Shown here: piece after piece, positions 52,140-61,479 of the stretch
How positions within the stretch are numbered: position 1 is the first letter of the stretch
Layout: each line of letters starts with the position of its first letter
Origin: Cnuella takakiae
Lineage (GTDB): Bacteria; Bacteroidota; Bacteroidia; Chitinophagales; Chitinophagaceae
Assembly (NCBI RefSeq): GCF_001953305.1
Contig: NZ_MTFE01000010.1
Span: 62,001-126,000 of the forward strand
DNA: 64,000 bases
Direction of reading: 5' to 3'
Notes under the pieces: generated by a model
The model's database searches: none
What the model saw: the letters and a program-made list of their open reading frames with translations, nothing else
Told to the model about the DNA's origin: nothing
Position numbers and translations under genes: made by a program

Positions 52140-54404
52140 ATGAATCTAAGAGATGTATCCATACAAGGGAAAGTAACCCTTACCAATTGTGAAAGCGAAC
52201 CCATACATATTCCCGGTGCCATACAGCCACACGGTGTTTTGATCGCACTTGATGAACAGGGAAGCATTCTTTTCTGCAGCGCCAATTGCCACAAGGCTTT
52301 TGACAAAGACCCAAAAGCTATACTGAAACAAAAACTATCCGACCTTGACCCTTCCCTGGAAGCCCAGATAAGCGCGATAATAAACCAGGACCGATGGCCT
52401 GCCACGCCATTTGAATACCACGGCAACAACGAACCCTGGACCGTACTGGTGCATCAAAGTGGCGATCTTTTTATCGTTGAACTGGAGGCCCGGGCAGGCA
52501 ATGCCGCACCTCTTGACCTCTTTGACCAGACCCATGAATTTGTAAGGGTGATTGAACGGTCACGCTCCCTGCGCGACCTTTGCCAGCGTATCGCAGAGCA
52601 AACCCGCAGGCTATCGGGCTACGACCGGGTGATGATTTACAAGTTTGACAGGGATTACAACGGGCAGGTGTTTGCTGAAAGCAGGAAGGAGACAGTAGAA
52701 CCCTTCCTCGACCTGCACTACCCGCATACCGACATACCAGCACAAGCCCGCGAGTTGTACCTGCGCAACCCAATGCGGATGATTGCGGATGTGAACTACG
52801 AAATGGTACCCCTGCTAACAACAGAAGACTGCGGTCATACCACGCTTGACCTGGGCGAAGCTTCCCTGCGCAGTGTATCGCCCATCCACATCCAGTACCT
52901 TAAAAATATGGGTGTGGGTGCCACGCTTACCGTATCGCTGATCACTGAAGGGAAATTATGGGGGCTCATTACCTGTCATCATTACAGTGCCAAAATACTG
53001 GACATAAGAACCCGCAACGCGGTCCTGTTGCAAGGCCATTTTCTTACTTCGCAAATCAAGGTGCGCGAAGTGGCAGAAGAATATGAAGTGCACCGCGTGG
53101 TTGAAGCGCACTTACAACAACTGCTGCATGTGATTCCGCAGGACGGCGATTTTCACATCAAGTTTGAAAGCTTTTCTTCCCTGCTGGGCGTAGCAAATGC
53201 CAGTGGCGCAGCCATACTACACAATGGAAAAGTTTATACCAGGGGACTGGTGCCTTCCAATGATAAAATACAGCAGCTTTTCAATTGGCTGGCCAGTACA
53301 GTGAAAGGCATGGTGTTCAGCACGACACACCTGGTTGAACATTACCTCGAAGGCGACAAGCTAAGCAAGTTTGCAGCAGGCATCATTTACCACAAACTGG
53401 GTAACCCGAAAAGGGATGCGGTCATTTGGTTCCGGGAAGAAATGGAACAGACCATCAACTGGGCCGGCGATCCGAACGATGCCGTGAAAAAAGTAAAAGA
53501 GCACCAGCTGACGCCGCGTTCTTCGTTTGCCATCTTTAAAGAACAGGTTCGTTATTACTGCCGCGACTGGAAAATATCGGAGCTAAATGCCGCTACGCGT
53601 TTTGCCAGTGCCCTGCAAAACCAGTTTCACCTGGAGTACCTGCTGCTTGAAGAGGCACAACAGCGCCTGTTGAACGAAAAGCTTACTAAAGCAAATAAAG
53701 AACTTGCCAACATCAACTGGATCACCTCGCATGACCTCAAAGAGCCACTGCGCAAAATCCTGATCTTTACTTCTAAAGTGATGATGGAGGAAGGCAAGCA
53801 ACTATCCGATACCATCATCAATTCTTTGAACCGGATTGAAAAGTCGGCCTTGCGGATGCAGATGCTGGTAAACGATATAACCACTTACACATTTGCCGAC
53901 GACAAACAACACACGCTTGTTACAACAGACCTCAACACCATACTCGCTGAAGTGATTGCCGTATTTGAAGAAGAGATGGATCACTTAGGCATCAGGGTAG
54001 TTGCCGATCCGCTACCGCATGTACGGGCAATGCCCTTCCAAATGCGGCAACTGTTTAACAACCTTATAGGCAATGCCATCAAGTTTGCGCAAAAAGGCAA
54101 GCCCCTTGTCATTACCATACAAACTGAGGAAATCACGGCATCATCAGTTACACCGGCGATGCTTACGCAGGGAAAAGTTTACCACCTGATTGAAATTTCA
54201 GACAATGGCATCGGCTTCGACAGCAAGTACAGCGACAAGTTGTTTGACATCTTCTATCGTTTGCATGATCAGCAATCTTATTCCGGCACCGGTATGGGAC
54301 TGGCCATTTGCAAGCGCATTGTTGAAAACCATGATGGCGCCATCATTGCCGATGGCCAAACCGGGGTAGGCGCAAGCTTTCAGATCTTCCTGCCTAAATA
54401 CTGA
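52140..54404 (+). CDS. bphP: Bacteriophytochrome histidine kinase
   Basis: A red/far-red photoreceptor kinase of 754 residues. The PAS domain (about 15-120) carries Cys17 in TNCESEPIHIPGAIQPHG, the N-terminal position where bacteriophytochromes attach biliverdin. The GAF domain (about 135-310) has the HYPHTDIP motif (193-200, variant of PRxSDIP) and His280/281 in WGLITCHHYS. The PHY domain (about 320-500) has the tongue motif PRSSF (460-463 region). The kinase has His531 in WITSHDLKEPLRKI, N box LFNNLIGNAIKFA, G1 DNGIGF and G2 GTGMGLAICKRI. All chromophore residues are present, so it should be photoactive. No haem oxygenase for biliverdin is in the window. A 19-bp terminator follows, so the next gene is not necessarily co-transcribed. 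Confidence 0.95.
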   Translation: MNLRDVSIQGKVTLTNCESEPIHIPGAIQPHGVLIALDEQGSILFCSANCHKAFDKDPKAILKQKLSDLDPSLEAQISAIINQDRWPATPFEYHGNNEPWTVLVHQSGDLFIVELEARAGNAAPLDLFDQTHEFVRVIERSRSLRDLCQRIAEQTRRLSGYDRVMIYKFDRDYNGQVFAESRKETVEPFLDLHYPHTDIPAQARELYLRNPMRMIADVNYEMVPLLTTEDCGHTTLDLGEASLRSVSPIHIQYLKNMGVGATLTVSLITEGKLWGLITCHHYSAKILDIRTRNAVLLQGHFLTSQIKVREVAEEYEVHRVVEAHLQQLLHVIPQDGDFHIKFESFSSLLGVANASGAAILHNGKVYTRGLVPSNDKIQQLFNWLASTVKGMVFSTTHLVEHYLEGDKLSKFAAGIIYHKLGNPKRDAVIWFREEMEQTINWAGDPNDAVKKVKEHQLTPRSSFAIFKEQVRYYCRDWKISELNAATRFASALQNQFHLEYLLLEEAQQRLLNEKLTKANKELANINWITSHDLKEPLRKILIFTSKVMMEEGKQLSDTIINSLNRIEKSALRMQMLVNDITTYTFADDKQHTLVTTDLNTILAEVIAVFEEEMDHLGIRVVADPLPHVRAMPFQMRQLFNNLIGNAIKFAQKGKPLVITIQTEEITASSVTPAMLTQGKVYHLIEISDNGIGFDSKYSDKLFDIFYRLHDQQSYSGTGMGLAICKRIVENHDGAIIADGQTGVGASFQIFLPKY

Positions 54405-54416
54405 TTCGTGAATCGC

Positions 54417-54468
54417 TTTTCTTTACAGCTGCCAGACCTGCGCTTTGACCTGGCAGCTGTAAAGAAAA
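54417..54468. terminator. Strong terminator after phytochrome gene
   Basis: A perfect 19-bp stem, arms 54417-54435 and 54450-54468 (core CTTTACAGCTGCCAG), with a 14-base loop, begins 13 bases after the phytochrome stop codon. The remaining bases to 54705 have no gene. Confidence 0.9.
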
Positions 54469-54705
54469 TGCCTTCAAATAGCAGCTTCGCTTCCATCAAA
54501 TATTCGTATAAATACGACGTTTTAACAACACCAGGCAAGGGTCATCATCTTTGGCATGACATTGTATCGAGATGTAAACGCATGGAATACAAAGCACTAC
54601 CTAAACGGCAATTACATATCATTCGTCGACTGATGTGCGGCAACAACCGTTTAATATCACAGAAACTTATACTGTAACACATTTTTGTCCTGAAACTAAC
54701 CTACG

Positions 54706-55851
54706 GTGCAGCAACCAATACCTACAAACGAAAAAGACCGATTAGCAGAGCTATATAGCCTCAACTTGCTTAACTCTCCCCAAGAGGAAGAATACGATAA
54801 TATTGCCGCGCTGGTGGCATTTATTTCGGGCTGCTCTACGGGCCATGTCAGTATTATAGGCGACAACGTACAATGGCTCAAAGCCAAAGTGGGGTTTGGT
54901 GAAAAAGAAACGCCCCGCAATCATGCCTTTTGCGCACATGCAATTGTACACGACGACATTATGGTGGTAGAAGATGCCACCTTAGATGAACGCTTTGTAA
55001 ACAACCCACTGGTTACGGGTCCGCAGCACCTGCGCTTTTATGCCGGCGTACCCATTTATGGTCCCAGCGGGCACCCCATCGGTACCATCTGTGCCCTCGA
55101 CATCAAACCCAAAGTACTCAGTGAAGCGCAAAAGACAGCCCTGAAAACTGTTGCGCACCAGGCGTCGAAACTGCTGGAATTGCGCAAAAGAAATATTGAG
55201 CTTGCAGCAGCAGCAGCCGAACAATTGCACCTGGAACGCAAGACCCTCAACCGCCAACTGGCACAACAGGAAGCAGAAAGAGAAAAGATCGGGTACGAAC
55301 TGCACGAAAATTTCTGCCAGGTACTTGCAGCTTCCCTGCATCATCTTGCAGCTATTTCCGGGTTAACAAAAGAACAGGTAGCAGCAATGCAGGGTGTAAA
55401 GGCAATGATCACCACTTTACTGCAAAACATGCGGGCTTTCTCAACCAATATCCACCCTGTTGGGCAATTGGCAGTTGGCATGAAAGATAAACTCATGCAA
55501 CTATTGGGTGAGTACGAGGAGCTGTCCGGATTGACCATTGACTTTCATTGTACCGGCGAATTGGATACGGTGCAGCTCAATAATATCAACCACCTGTTCC
55601 GCATTATTCTGGAATGGCTAACTGTATACGAGCAAAACGGTCCGAAACAGCAAGCCATACAGGTTTGTCTGGAAATCGACAAAGAAGCAATCCTTGGCAT
55701 CGGGCAGCCGGGTGCAGCCCTGCCGGAAACCATACAGTCTTCGGTTATCTTCAATTCCATCCGCAAACGTTGTGAAATGATCCAGGGTGCCGCTGTTTTA
55801 CTTAAAACAGCAGGCAACAGTCAAATGGTGGTTTCCATACCACTGACCTGA
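54706..55851 (+). CDS. GAF-domain protein with degenerate histidine-kinase end
   Basis: A 381-residue cytoplasmic signalling protein starting at GTG 54706; no nearby ATG would keep the conserved DRLAELYSLNLLNSPQEEEYD opening. The GAF domain covers about 20-165 (STGHVSIIGDNVQWLKAKVGF, then NHAFCAHAIVHDDIMVVEDA, then YAGVPIYGPSGHPIGTICALD), a common ligand-binding type in Bacteroidota. A coiled coil leads to a HisKA_3-like helix with the His in KIGYELHENFCQVLAASL. The ATPase half that follows is poorly conserved: no N box and no DxGxG motif are seen, only GIGQPGAALP. It may bind a partner kinase such as the phytochrome rather than catalyse phosphorylation. Confidence 0.8.
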   Translation: MQQPIPTNEKDRLAELYSLNLLNSPQEEEYDNIAALVAFISGCSTGHVSIIGDNVQWLKAKVGFGEKETPRNHAFCAHAIVHDDIMVVEDATLDERFVNNPLVTGPQHLRFYAGVPIYGPSGHPIGTICALDIKPKVLSEAQKTALKTVAHQASKLLELRKRNIELAAAAAEQLHLERKTLNRQLAQQEAEREKIGYELHENFCQVLAASLHHLAAISGLTKEQVAAMQGVKAMITTLLQNMRAFSTNIHPVGQLAVGMKDKLMQLLGEYEELSGLTIDFHCTGELDTVQLNNINHLFRIILEWLTVYEQNGPKQQAIQVCLEIDKEAILGIGQPGAALPETIQSSVIFNSIRKRCEMIQGAAVLLKTAGNSQMVVSIPLT

Positions 55852-55889
55852 TGCTGCCTTCACCCATTGTGCGTACCCTTTACATTCTA

Positions 55890-55929
55890 CTGCTCCCGCT
55901 TTTGATTGTTCCGTCAATAGCGGGAGCAG
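55890..55929. terminator. Hairpin downstream of GAF-protein gene
   Basis: Arms CTGCTCCCGCT (55890-55900) and AGCGGGAGCAG (55919-55929) form a perfect 11-bp stem with an 18-base loop, 38 bases after the stop codon. No T tract follows, so it may stabilise the message end rather than act alone as a terminator. From here to 56382 no gene was seen. Confidence 0.6.
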
Positions 55930-56382
55930 TACCTGTATGTTGTAAAGAAACAAAGAGCAGTAAACTTGCTTCAATACCATTCATAGGTGCTTTTAAGCAT
56001 ATCCTTCATTAGCCTGGAAGTTCTCCCCGCCTCCGGACGCTATCAGGCAAACCACCCGGCATACGATGGTCTAATCATTCCTTTCCCTGGCACGTCCCTT
56101 AACAGTACCTGTGCTGATCTACGCGCATATATCCTGCCCTTTCAAGTTGTTGCTCTCGGCTTAAATGATTACATTACGAAGTAAGCCCGGCGGCCTCCTT
56201 TCCTGGCCGCAAGCTACACCTGGCCACAAAAACTACACTGCATAAATAAGGCATTGCAGTACACCACCTTGCCGGCAACCAGCACTTGCTGGTGCACTGC
56301 TACCTATAATCCACGTACCTCTTTCGCCCGCTACAATGCTGCTTAGCAATTATTAAAACCATTAAACCTGGCGAAGACAAGT

Positions 56383-59300
56383 ATGATAAACAACAAAGGA
56401 ACCATACCCGGACAATCCAATGACCTGACCGTAAGTTTTGTGCCGGGAGTGCTGCGAAGAAAATATGCAGGGGGTGTGCCGCAAGAGGATAGAACCAACC
56501 AGCAGGCACAAACTGCGGTGCTGCTCTGGATCGATATCTGCAGTTTTTCGCCACTTTGCAACCGCCTGATGAAGGACAAGGTTGAAGGGGTTGAGCGAAT
56601 CACCAGAATACTGAACAAACATTACGATCATGTGCTGGGAACAGTGGCTGCATACGGCGGCGAGCCCCTGTTCTTTGCCGGCGATGGCGTGATGATAGCC
56701 TGGCCCGACGACCAGGTAAAGCCTGAAGACGCAGTACCCCTTGCAGCAGCCTGCGCCCAAAACATATTAGCGCTCCGCTCCACCATCAACGACCGCAACG
56801 AACTGCTTTCGATGCATGCCGTAATTGCTGCCGGCCAATGGCAGATGCTGGAAATGGAAGGCTTGCATGGCAATCTCCTTTTTAGCTTTTTCGGAAGTGT
56901 TTTTGAAGAGATAGTTGCCGCTTCGCGTAATGAGGCCCCCAACCAGGTACTTATTTCCAACCATGCGCTGTCCCTTATGGGTCCAGGGTACCGGGCCATG
57001 CCCATGCAGCACCATACCTCCATTCTTTACGAAACACCAGCCCATTTTTTACTACCGCCAAAAAAGACGCCCAAAGTAACGAGGAAGGCCATCGGCAAAC
57101 TGCGGCAGTTCCTGCCCCAGACCCTTGTATATCCTTTGAGCCTTGAGCGCCTGAAATGGATTGCAGAAATAAGGCCGGTGACGGTATTGTTTGTTCGGCT
57201 GGTCAACTATAGCAACAGCTCCGAAGCCAATATCATCCGCCTCCAAAACTCTGTAGCCCTCACCACGCCTTTGGTGCTGCACTACGGCGGGCTCATCAAC
57301 CAGATCTGGATGGATGAAAAAGACTCCAACATCCTGATCTATTTCGGGCCACCGCCCTCTGCACATATGGACGATCCTGAACGGGGCGTTTACCTAGCCC
57401 TCGAACTGCACCGGGCTTTACTGCAGGCAGACTTCCACAACAGCATCGGGGTAAGCAGTGGCCAGGCATACTGCGGCATCCTGGGTAATAATATCCTGCG
57501 GCAATACACCGTCATTGGCGATGTGGTGAACCTAAGTGCCCGCATTGCAGGGCTCGGCACCAATCATATCTACTGCGACAAAGCCACCTTCCAGGCAAGC
57601 AATAAATCTGTTTTTTATAAAACACCTAGGGAAGTGGCAGTGAAAGGCTTTTCTGAGCCCGTAGCATTGTACCAGCCGGTAGCTGTTATAGAAGCCGAGC
57701 AGCCGGCGCTGGGCATCGACAATCTCGTTGGCCGGGAAAAAGAACGGGCCATCCTGATGGAAGCCTACCACAATGCCTTGTCGGGCAGTGCCGGGTGTGT
57801 GCTGGTGGCTGGCGAAAGCGGTATTGGTAAAACAAGGTTCCTGGAAGATTTCAAATCGAGGGTTTGCGAAGACCCCATAATGCTGTTGCCAACAGCAGGC
57901 GACTTCATCGGCAGGCATATCCTGTACAATGTATGGGAGCCTGTTTTCGCAGCCATTTTAGGCATCAGCCAAGCCACAACAGCAGCCGGCAGGCAGGAGG
58001 CATTGAAAGAGGTCCAGGAAAAGTTTGGAGCAGAAGCCTGTGTGCTGAATGCCGTACTGCAATGCAACTTGCCCGACAGCGAAGCCATCAAATCGCTGAC
58101 CGAAAGCCAGAAAGTAGCAGCCACGCACCGCCTGATGCTGCGGATACTAAAAGAGGAAAGTGAAAAGCAGCCGCTGGTAATCGTAGTAGACGATGCGCAC
58201 TGGATGGCCGACGATGTGTCGTGGAAACTGGTGGAAGCCCTCACCGCCACGCCTGGCAAGGTACTGGTAGTGCTGGCGGTACAGGAGTTGGACCACAACC
58301 TGAAAACAAGCATCAGCACCATAAAACCCACCACCATTTCACTGCAGGAATTGCCGGAGCAGGATGTGGCGCAACTAATCTGTGCACGGCTGAATGTGAA
58401 CAGCGTTTCCACCGACCTGATCGGGCTGATCCGGAAAATTGCAAAGGGCAATCCTTTTCATTGCATCGAACTGCTTGGCTCACTGGTGAACCAAAACCTG
58501 CTGTCGATTGATGCAGGCCATTGTTCTTTTGTAGGCGATGTAAAGATCAGTGACCTTTCGATGCCCGATACGGTGCGGGGGGCCATCAGGGAGCGGATCG
58601 ACCACCTGGCACATGGCTCGCAGCTGTCGCTGAAGGTGGCCAGTGTGGCCGGCAACCGGTTTGGAAAAAAGCTGGTGCACAATGTGTACCCCATCAAAAC
58701 CGAGCGCCGCTCGGTACCCTATTTTTTGAAAGACGCCGAGATAGCAGGCTTCATCAGGGCCAGGGTAATTGACAATATGGATGGGTACTCGTTCAACAAC
58801 GTAACCACTTCGGAAGTAGCCTACGAGATGACGCTGGCCGAGCAAAGAAGGTACCTGCACCAGGAGATCGCCCAGTGGTACGAAAATGAATTTCCTGACA
58901 ACCTTTTTCCCTACCACCTGCGGCTTGCCCACCACTGGTATCATGCCGGTGAAAAAAACAAAGCCGTCAGCTACCACGAACGGGAAGCTATCAGGCTGTT
59001 TCGCCTGGGCTATGTAAAACAGGCCCTGGAAGTAGGGCTTGAGGGCGTGAAACTCCTCCACCAGCCCATCGAGAAAGATCCTGCCGCCATCGGCCAGAAG
59101 ATAGGCGAGCACCTGGCGTTCATCAACGATTTTATGCAGCACCGGTCGGTGGAGCAACTGGCCGACCATAAAAAGCTGGAAGACGAATCAGTAGAAGTGG
59201 TCATCCGCATGCTGCTTGAATTGTGCCCTTTTGCGCACCAGTGCCAGCAGGTGGAACTCTTTGCACTGATGACCATCACCAGCCTGCGCCTCACGCTTGA

Positions 59301-60360
59301 AGCAGGAAACGGCCGCGCTGCTGCACAGGTGTATGGCACCTATGCGGTTGTGTACAAGGCAATCACCCAGGACAGTGTTGGGGCCCTTGCCTGGAGCAAC
59401 CTGGCCCTTGTTGTTGATGGCAGGAATCATAACACTTTGCAGGCAAGGGTAAACTTCACCCATGGCTGGTTTATCGCGCACTGGCTGGTGCCCTACAAAA
59501 CACTTATTCCGATTGCTGCCGCTGGTGCAGATGCCGGGCTTGACTCAAACGATATGCTCTTTGGCTGCTTCAACCTTTCGCTAACCCTGATCCTGCAGGT
59601 TGCTGCCGGCGCACCTTTGTCCACCATCGTTGCCACTTCTTTGATTTACCAGCAGCGCAACAACCGGAATGTACTGAACGCAGCATTTCACTTGGTACAC
59701 GAGGCACAGATGGCCAGGGTCCTCCAGGGGCTTACCAACAGCTATACCTCGCTGAGCGATACAGCCTGCGATGAAGCAAAAGACATTGCCAATATCTGCA
59801 CCACCGACCTGTACAACCAGATCGGCTATTACCTGATCTCCAAGGTCAAGCTGCATGTGCATTTTGGCAATTGGCAGGAAGCTATCGCTTTTGCAGACCA
59901 GGCCATGCCGCTTTTGCCTGCATTTGCCAACCAGCCGGGCCATACTGAATATGAATTTTATACCGCTATTGCCTCCCTTTATGCCGCTGCCGAAACAGCA
60001 GGTGCAACCGCTGTACCCCTGCATGAAAGGGCAGATACCGGCATTAAAACATGTGAAGCATGGGCACAACTGTTCCCCGGAAATTTTGCAAATAAACTGT
60101 TGCTGTTACAAGCTATCAGGGCAGGACTGGAAGCAAGGGTTGAAGTGGCCGAACAGCTGTTTATGAGGTCGGCACAGGAAGCATCAGCACAGGGCTTTAT
60201 TCATGAATGCGGTCTTGCCTACGAACACCTGGCCCGCATGCAGCAAAGCGTAGGCATGGATTATACCAGCAGCCTGGATGCCGCCCTTATTGCCTACAAA
60301 GCATGGGGCGCAGCCGGTAAGGTTGATTATCTGAAAAAAACTTTTTCCCTGCCATTGTAG
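56383..60360 (+). CDS. Soluble-adenylyl-cyclase-like protein: two cyclase domains, AAA-type ATPase, TPR-like tail
   Basis: A 1325-residue cytoplasmic protein laid out like mammalian soluble adenylyl cyclase. Cyclase domain 1 (about 42-220) keeps both metal-binding aspartates, Asp51 (LLWIDICSFS) and Asp101 (FFAGDGVMIAW), but lacks the transition-state Asn/Arg. Cyclase domain 2 (about 262-430) has lost the metals (VLFVRLVNYS) yet keeps them as complement: Asn383 and Arg387 in VIGDVVNLSARI. One active site per chain would form between the two. An AAA/STAND-type ATPase follows, with Walker A GESGIGKT (477-484) and Walker B LVIVVDDAHW (598-607). About 500 helical, TPR-like residues complete it. 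cAMP formation is expected; GTP use cannot be excluded. The neighbours are the phytochrome and the GAF protein. Confidence 0.88.
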   Translation: MINNKGTIPGQSNDLTVSFVPGVLRRKYAGGVPQEDRTNQQAQTAVLLWIDICSFSPLCNRLMKDKVEGVERITRILNKHYDHVLGTVAAYGGEPLFFAGDGVMIAWPDDQVKPEDAVPLAAACAQNILALRSTINDRNELLSMHAVIAAGQWQMLEMEGLHGNLLFSFFGSVFEEIVAASRNEAPNQVLISNHALSLMGPGYRAMPMQHHTSILYETPAHFLLPPKKTPKVTRKAIGKLRQFLPQTLVYPLSLERLKWIAEIRPVTVLFVRLVNYSNSSEANIIRLQNSVALTTPLVLHYGGLINQIWMDEKDSNILIYFGPPPSAHMDDPERGVYLALELHRALLQADFHNSIGVSSGQAYCGILGNNILRQYTVIGDVVNLSARIAGLGTNHIYCDKATFQASNKSVFYKTPREVAVKGFSEPVALYQPVAVIEAEQPALGIDNLVGREKERAILMEAYHNALSGSAGCVLVAGESGIGKTRFLEDFKSRVCEDPIMLLPTAGDFIGRHILYNVWEPVFAAILGISQATTAAGRQEALKEVQEKFGAEACVLNAVLQCNLPDSEAIKSLTESQKVAATHRLMLRILKEESEKQPLVIVVDDAHWMADDVSWKLVEALTATPGKVLVVLAVQELDHNLKTSISTIKPTTISLQELPEQDVAQLICARLNVNSVSTDLIGLIRKIAKGNPFHCIELLGSLVNQNLLSIDAGHCSFVGDVKISDLSMPDTVRGAIRERIDHLAHGSQLSLKVASVAGNRFGKKLVHNVYPIKTERRSVPYFLKDAEIAGFIRARVIDNMDGYSFNNVTTSEVAYEMTLAEQRRYLHQEIAQWYENEFPDNLFPYHLRLAHHWYHAGEKNKAVSYHEREAIRLFRLGYVKQALEVGLEGVKLLHQPIEKDPAAIGQKIGEHLAFINDFMQHRSVEQLADHKKLEDESVEVVIRMLLELCPFAHQCQQVELFALMTITSLRLTLEAGNGRAAAQVYGTYAVVYKAITQDSVGALAWSNLALVVDGRNHNTLQARVNFTHGWFIAHWLVPYKTLIPIAAAGADAGLDSNDMLFGCFNLSLTLILQVAAGAPLSTIVATSLIYQQRNNRNVLNAAFHLVHEAQMARVLQGLTNSYTSLSDTACDEAKDIANICTTDLYNQIGYYLISKVKLHVHFGNWQEAIAFADQAMPLLPAFANQPGHTEYEFYTAIASLYAAAETAGATAVPLHERADTGIKTCEAWAQLFPGNFANKLLLLQAIRAGLEARVEVAEQLFMRSAQEASAQGFIHECGLAYEHLARMQQSVGMDYTSSLDAALIAYKAWGAAGKVDYLKKTFSLPL

Positions 60361-60390
60361 ATATGACCTGCTGTGCAGGATAGAAAAAAG

Positions 60391-60426
60391 AAAACGCAGC
60401 CTTTGCATCAAAGAAAGCTGCGTTTT
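60391..60426. terminator. Terminator between convergent genes
   Basis: Arms AAAACGCAGC (60391-60400) and GCTGCGTTTT (60417-60426) with a 16-base loop, flanked by A-rich and T-rich runs so that it can work on both strands. It lies 31 bases after the cyclase gene and 40 bases after the KASIII-like gene stop. Confidence 0.85.
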
Positions 60427-60465
60427 GCTTTTTACCAGTTGAATCTGGTAGCCACTGATGCTACT

Positions 60466-61479
60466 TCATCCGCTGCCTCTTTTCAGCAGCATTGCATTGG
60501 CATGCATGTCGGGGCCAAGTGCCAGCATCACCAGGTTGTCTTTTTCTATAACCACATTTTCTTCGCACCAGGCCATGCTTAGCGCATGCGTTGCCACTGT
60601 AGTATTTGCAAACTGCTCAATAGTGGAAAGCACCTGGCCAAGCTTACCTGGCATATTGTCGCACCAATATTTTATCAGGTACTCAGATGTTTCGTGCGGC
60701 ATAAAGGAAATATCGCTGCCACTAAGGTTATGCTCCTGGAGCAAGGCGGTTACCGCGCTGAGCGCTGTGGCGGTACCAAAAGTTTTGAACCCCTGCATGC
60801 CCTGTGGTGTGATCTGGAAAAAATGCGGGCCGAAAACAGTACTGTAGCCGTTGATGGGTGGGTTGGCGGCCAACTGCTCGCCGCTGGTGTACATGCTGCC
60901 GTAGAAAGTGGAATCGGTAACGGTATGCTGCCCCGCAACAAACCATTTGCTTTCATCAGCGCACAGCGCCATCACCGCTGCTCCGGCACCATCGGCGGCA
61001 CTGATGGATTGCTGCGTGTGATAATCTACGTTGCGGGTCCAGCTGCCGCCAATGCAGACCAGTACGTTCTTAGCGTGCCCGGCACGCAGCAAACCGTCGG
61101 CAAGCAAAAGACTGGAGGCATAGTTGGAATAATCGTTGCCAATGGGAATAACCCATGCATCTGGGGGCAATCCCAGCTCGCGGTGCAACAGGGACAACAT
61201 ATTGGGCTGGATATAGGTACTGACAGAACCAAGCCCCAACAGGATATCGATATCAGCCGCCTGCTTTCCGGCTTTTTGCAAAGCCATCTGTGCAGCGGGC
61301 AGCATTATGTCTATCAGGTCTTCGCCATCGCCCAGCACATGCCTTTCCTTGTATCCATCAAATAGTTTTGGATCTGGATTATGTTGTTTCAGCCAGTCGA
61401 AGATGGGGTCATCATTGTAGCGGATGCCTGCTGGCACGGCCCATCCTGTGCCAATGATTCTTGGGATAAGGTTACTCAT
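60466..61479 (-). CDS. KASIII-like thiolase-fold protein lacking the catalytic cysteine
   Basis: A 337-residue member of the 3-oxoacyl-ACP synthase III (FabH) superfamily. The start at ATG 61479 overlaps the TGA of the upstream gene as ATGA, a sign of translational coupling. Fold signatures are clear: RIIGTGWAVP at the N-terminus, LLADGLLRAGHAKNVLVCIGG, SAADGAGAAVMAL, FMPHETSEYLI with the active-site His, and FANTTVATHAL with the Asn. Where FabH has Cys in AAACAGF, this protein reads GNDYSNYAS, with Tyr in the Cys position and no Cys close by. Ordinary Claisen condensation through an acyl-Cys intermediate therefore seems impossible; acyl transfer, decarboxylation or lactonisation remain possible. 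It is the last gene of a three-gene operon. Confidence 0.8.
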   Translation of the reverse strand: MSNLIPRIIGTGWAVPAGIRYNDDPIFDWLKQHNPDPKLFDGYKERHVLGDGEDLIDIMLPAAQMALQKAGKQAADIDILLGLGSVSTYIQPNMLSLLHRELGLPPDAWVIPIGNDYSNYASSLLLADGLLRAGHAKNVLVCIGGSWTRNVDYHTQQSISAADGAGAAVMALCADESKWFVAGQHTVTDSTFYGSMYTSGEQLAANPPINGYSTVFGPHFFQITPQGMQGFKTFGTATALSAVTALLQEHNLSGSDISFMPHETSEYLIKYWCDNMPGKLGQVLSTIEQFANTTVATHALSMAWCEENVVIEKDNLVMLALGPDMHANAMLLKRGSG

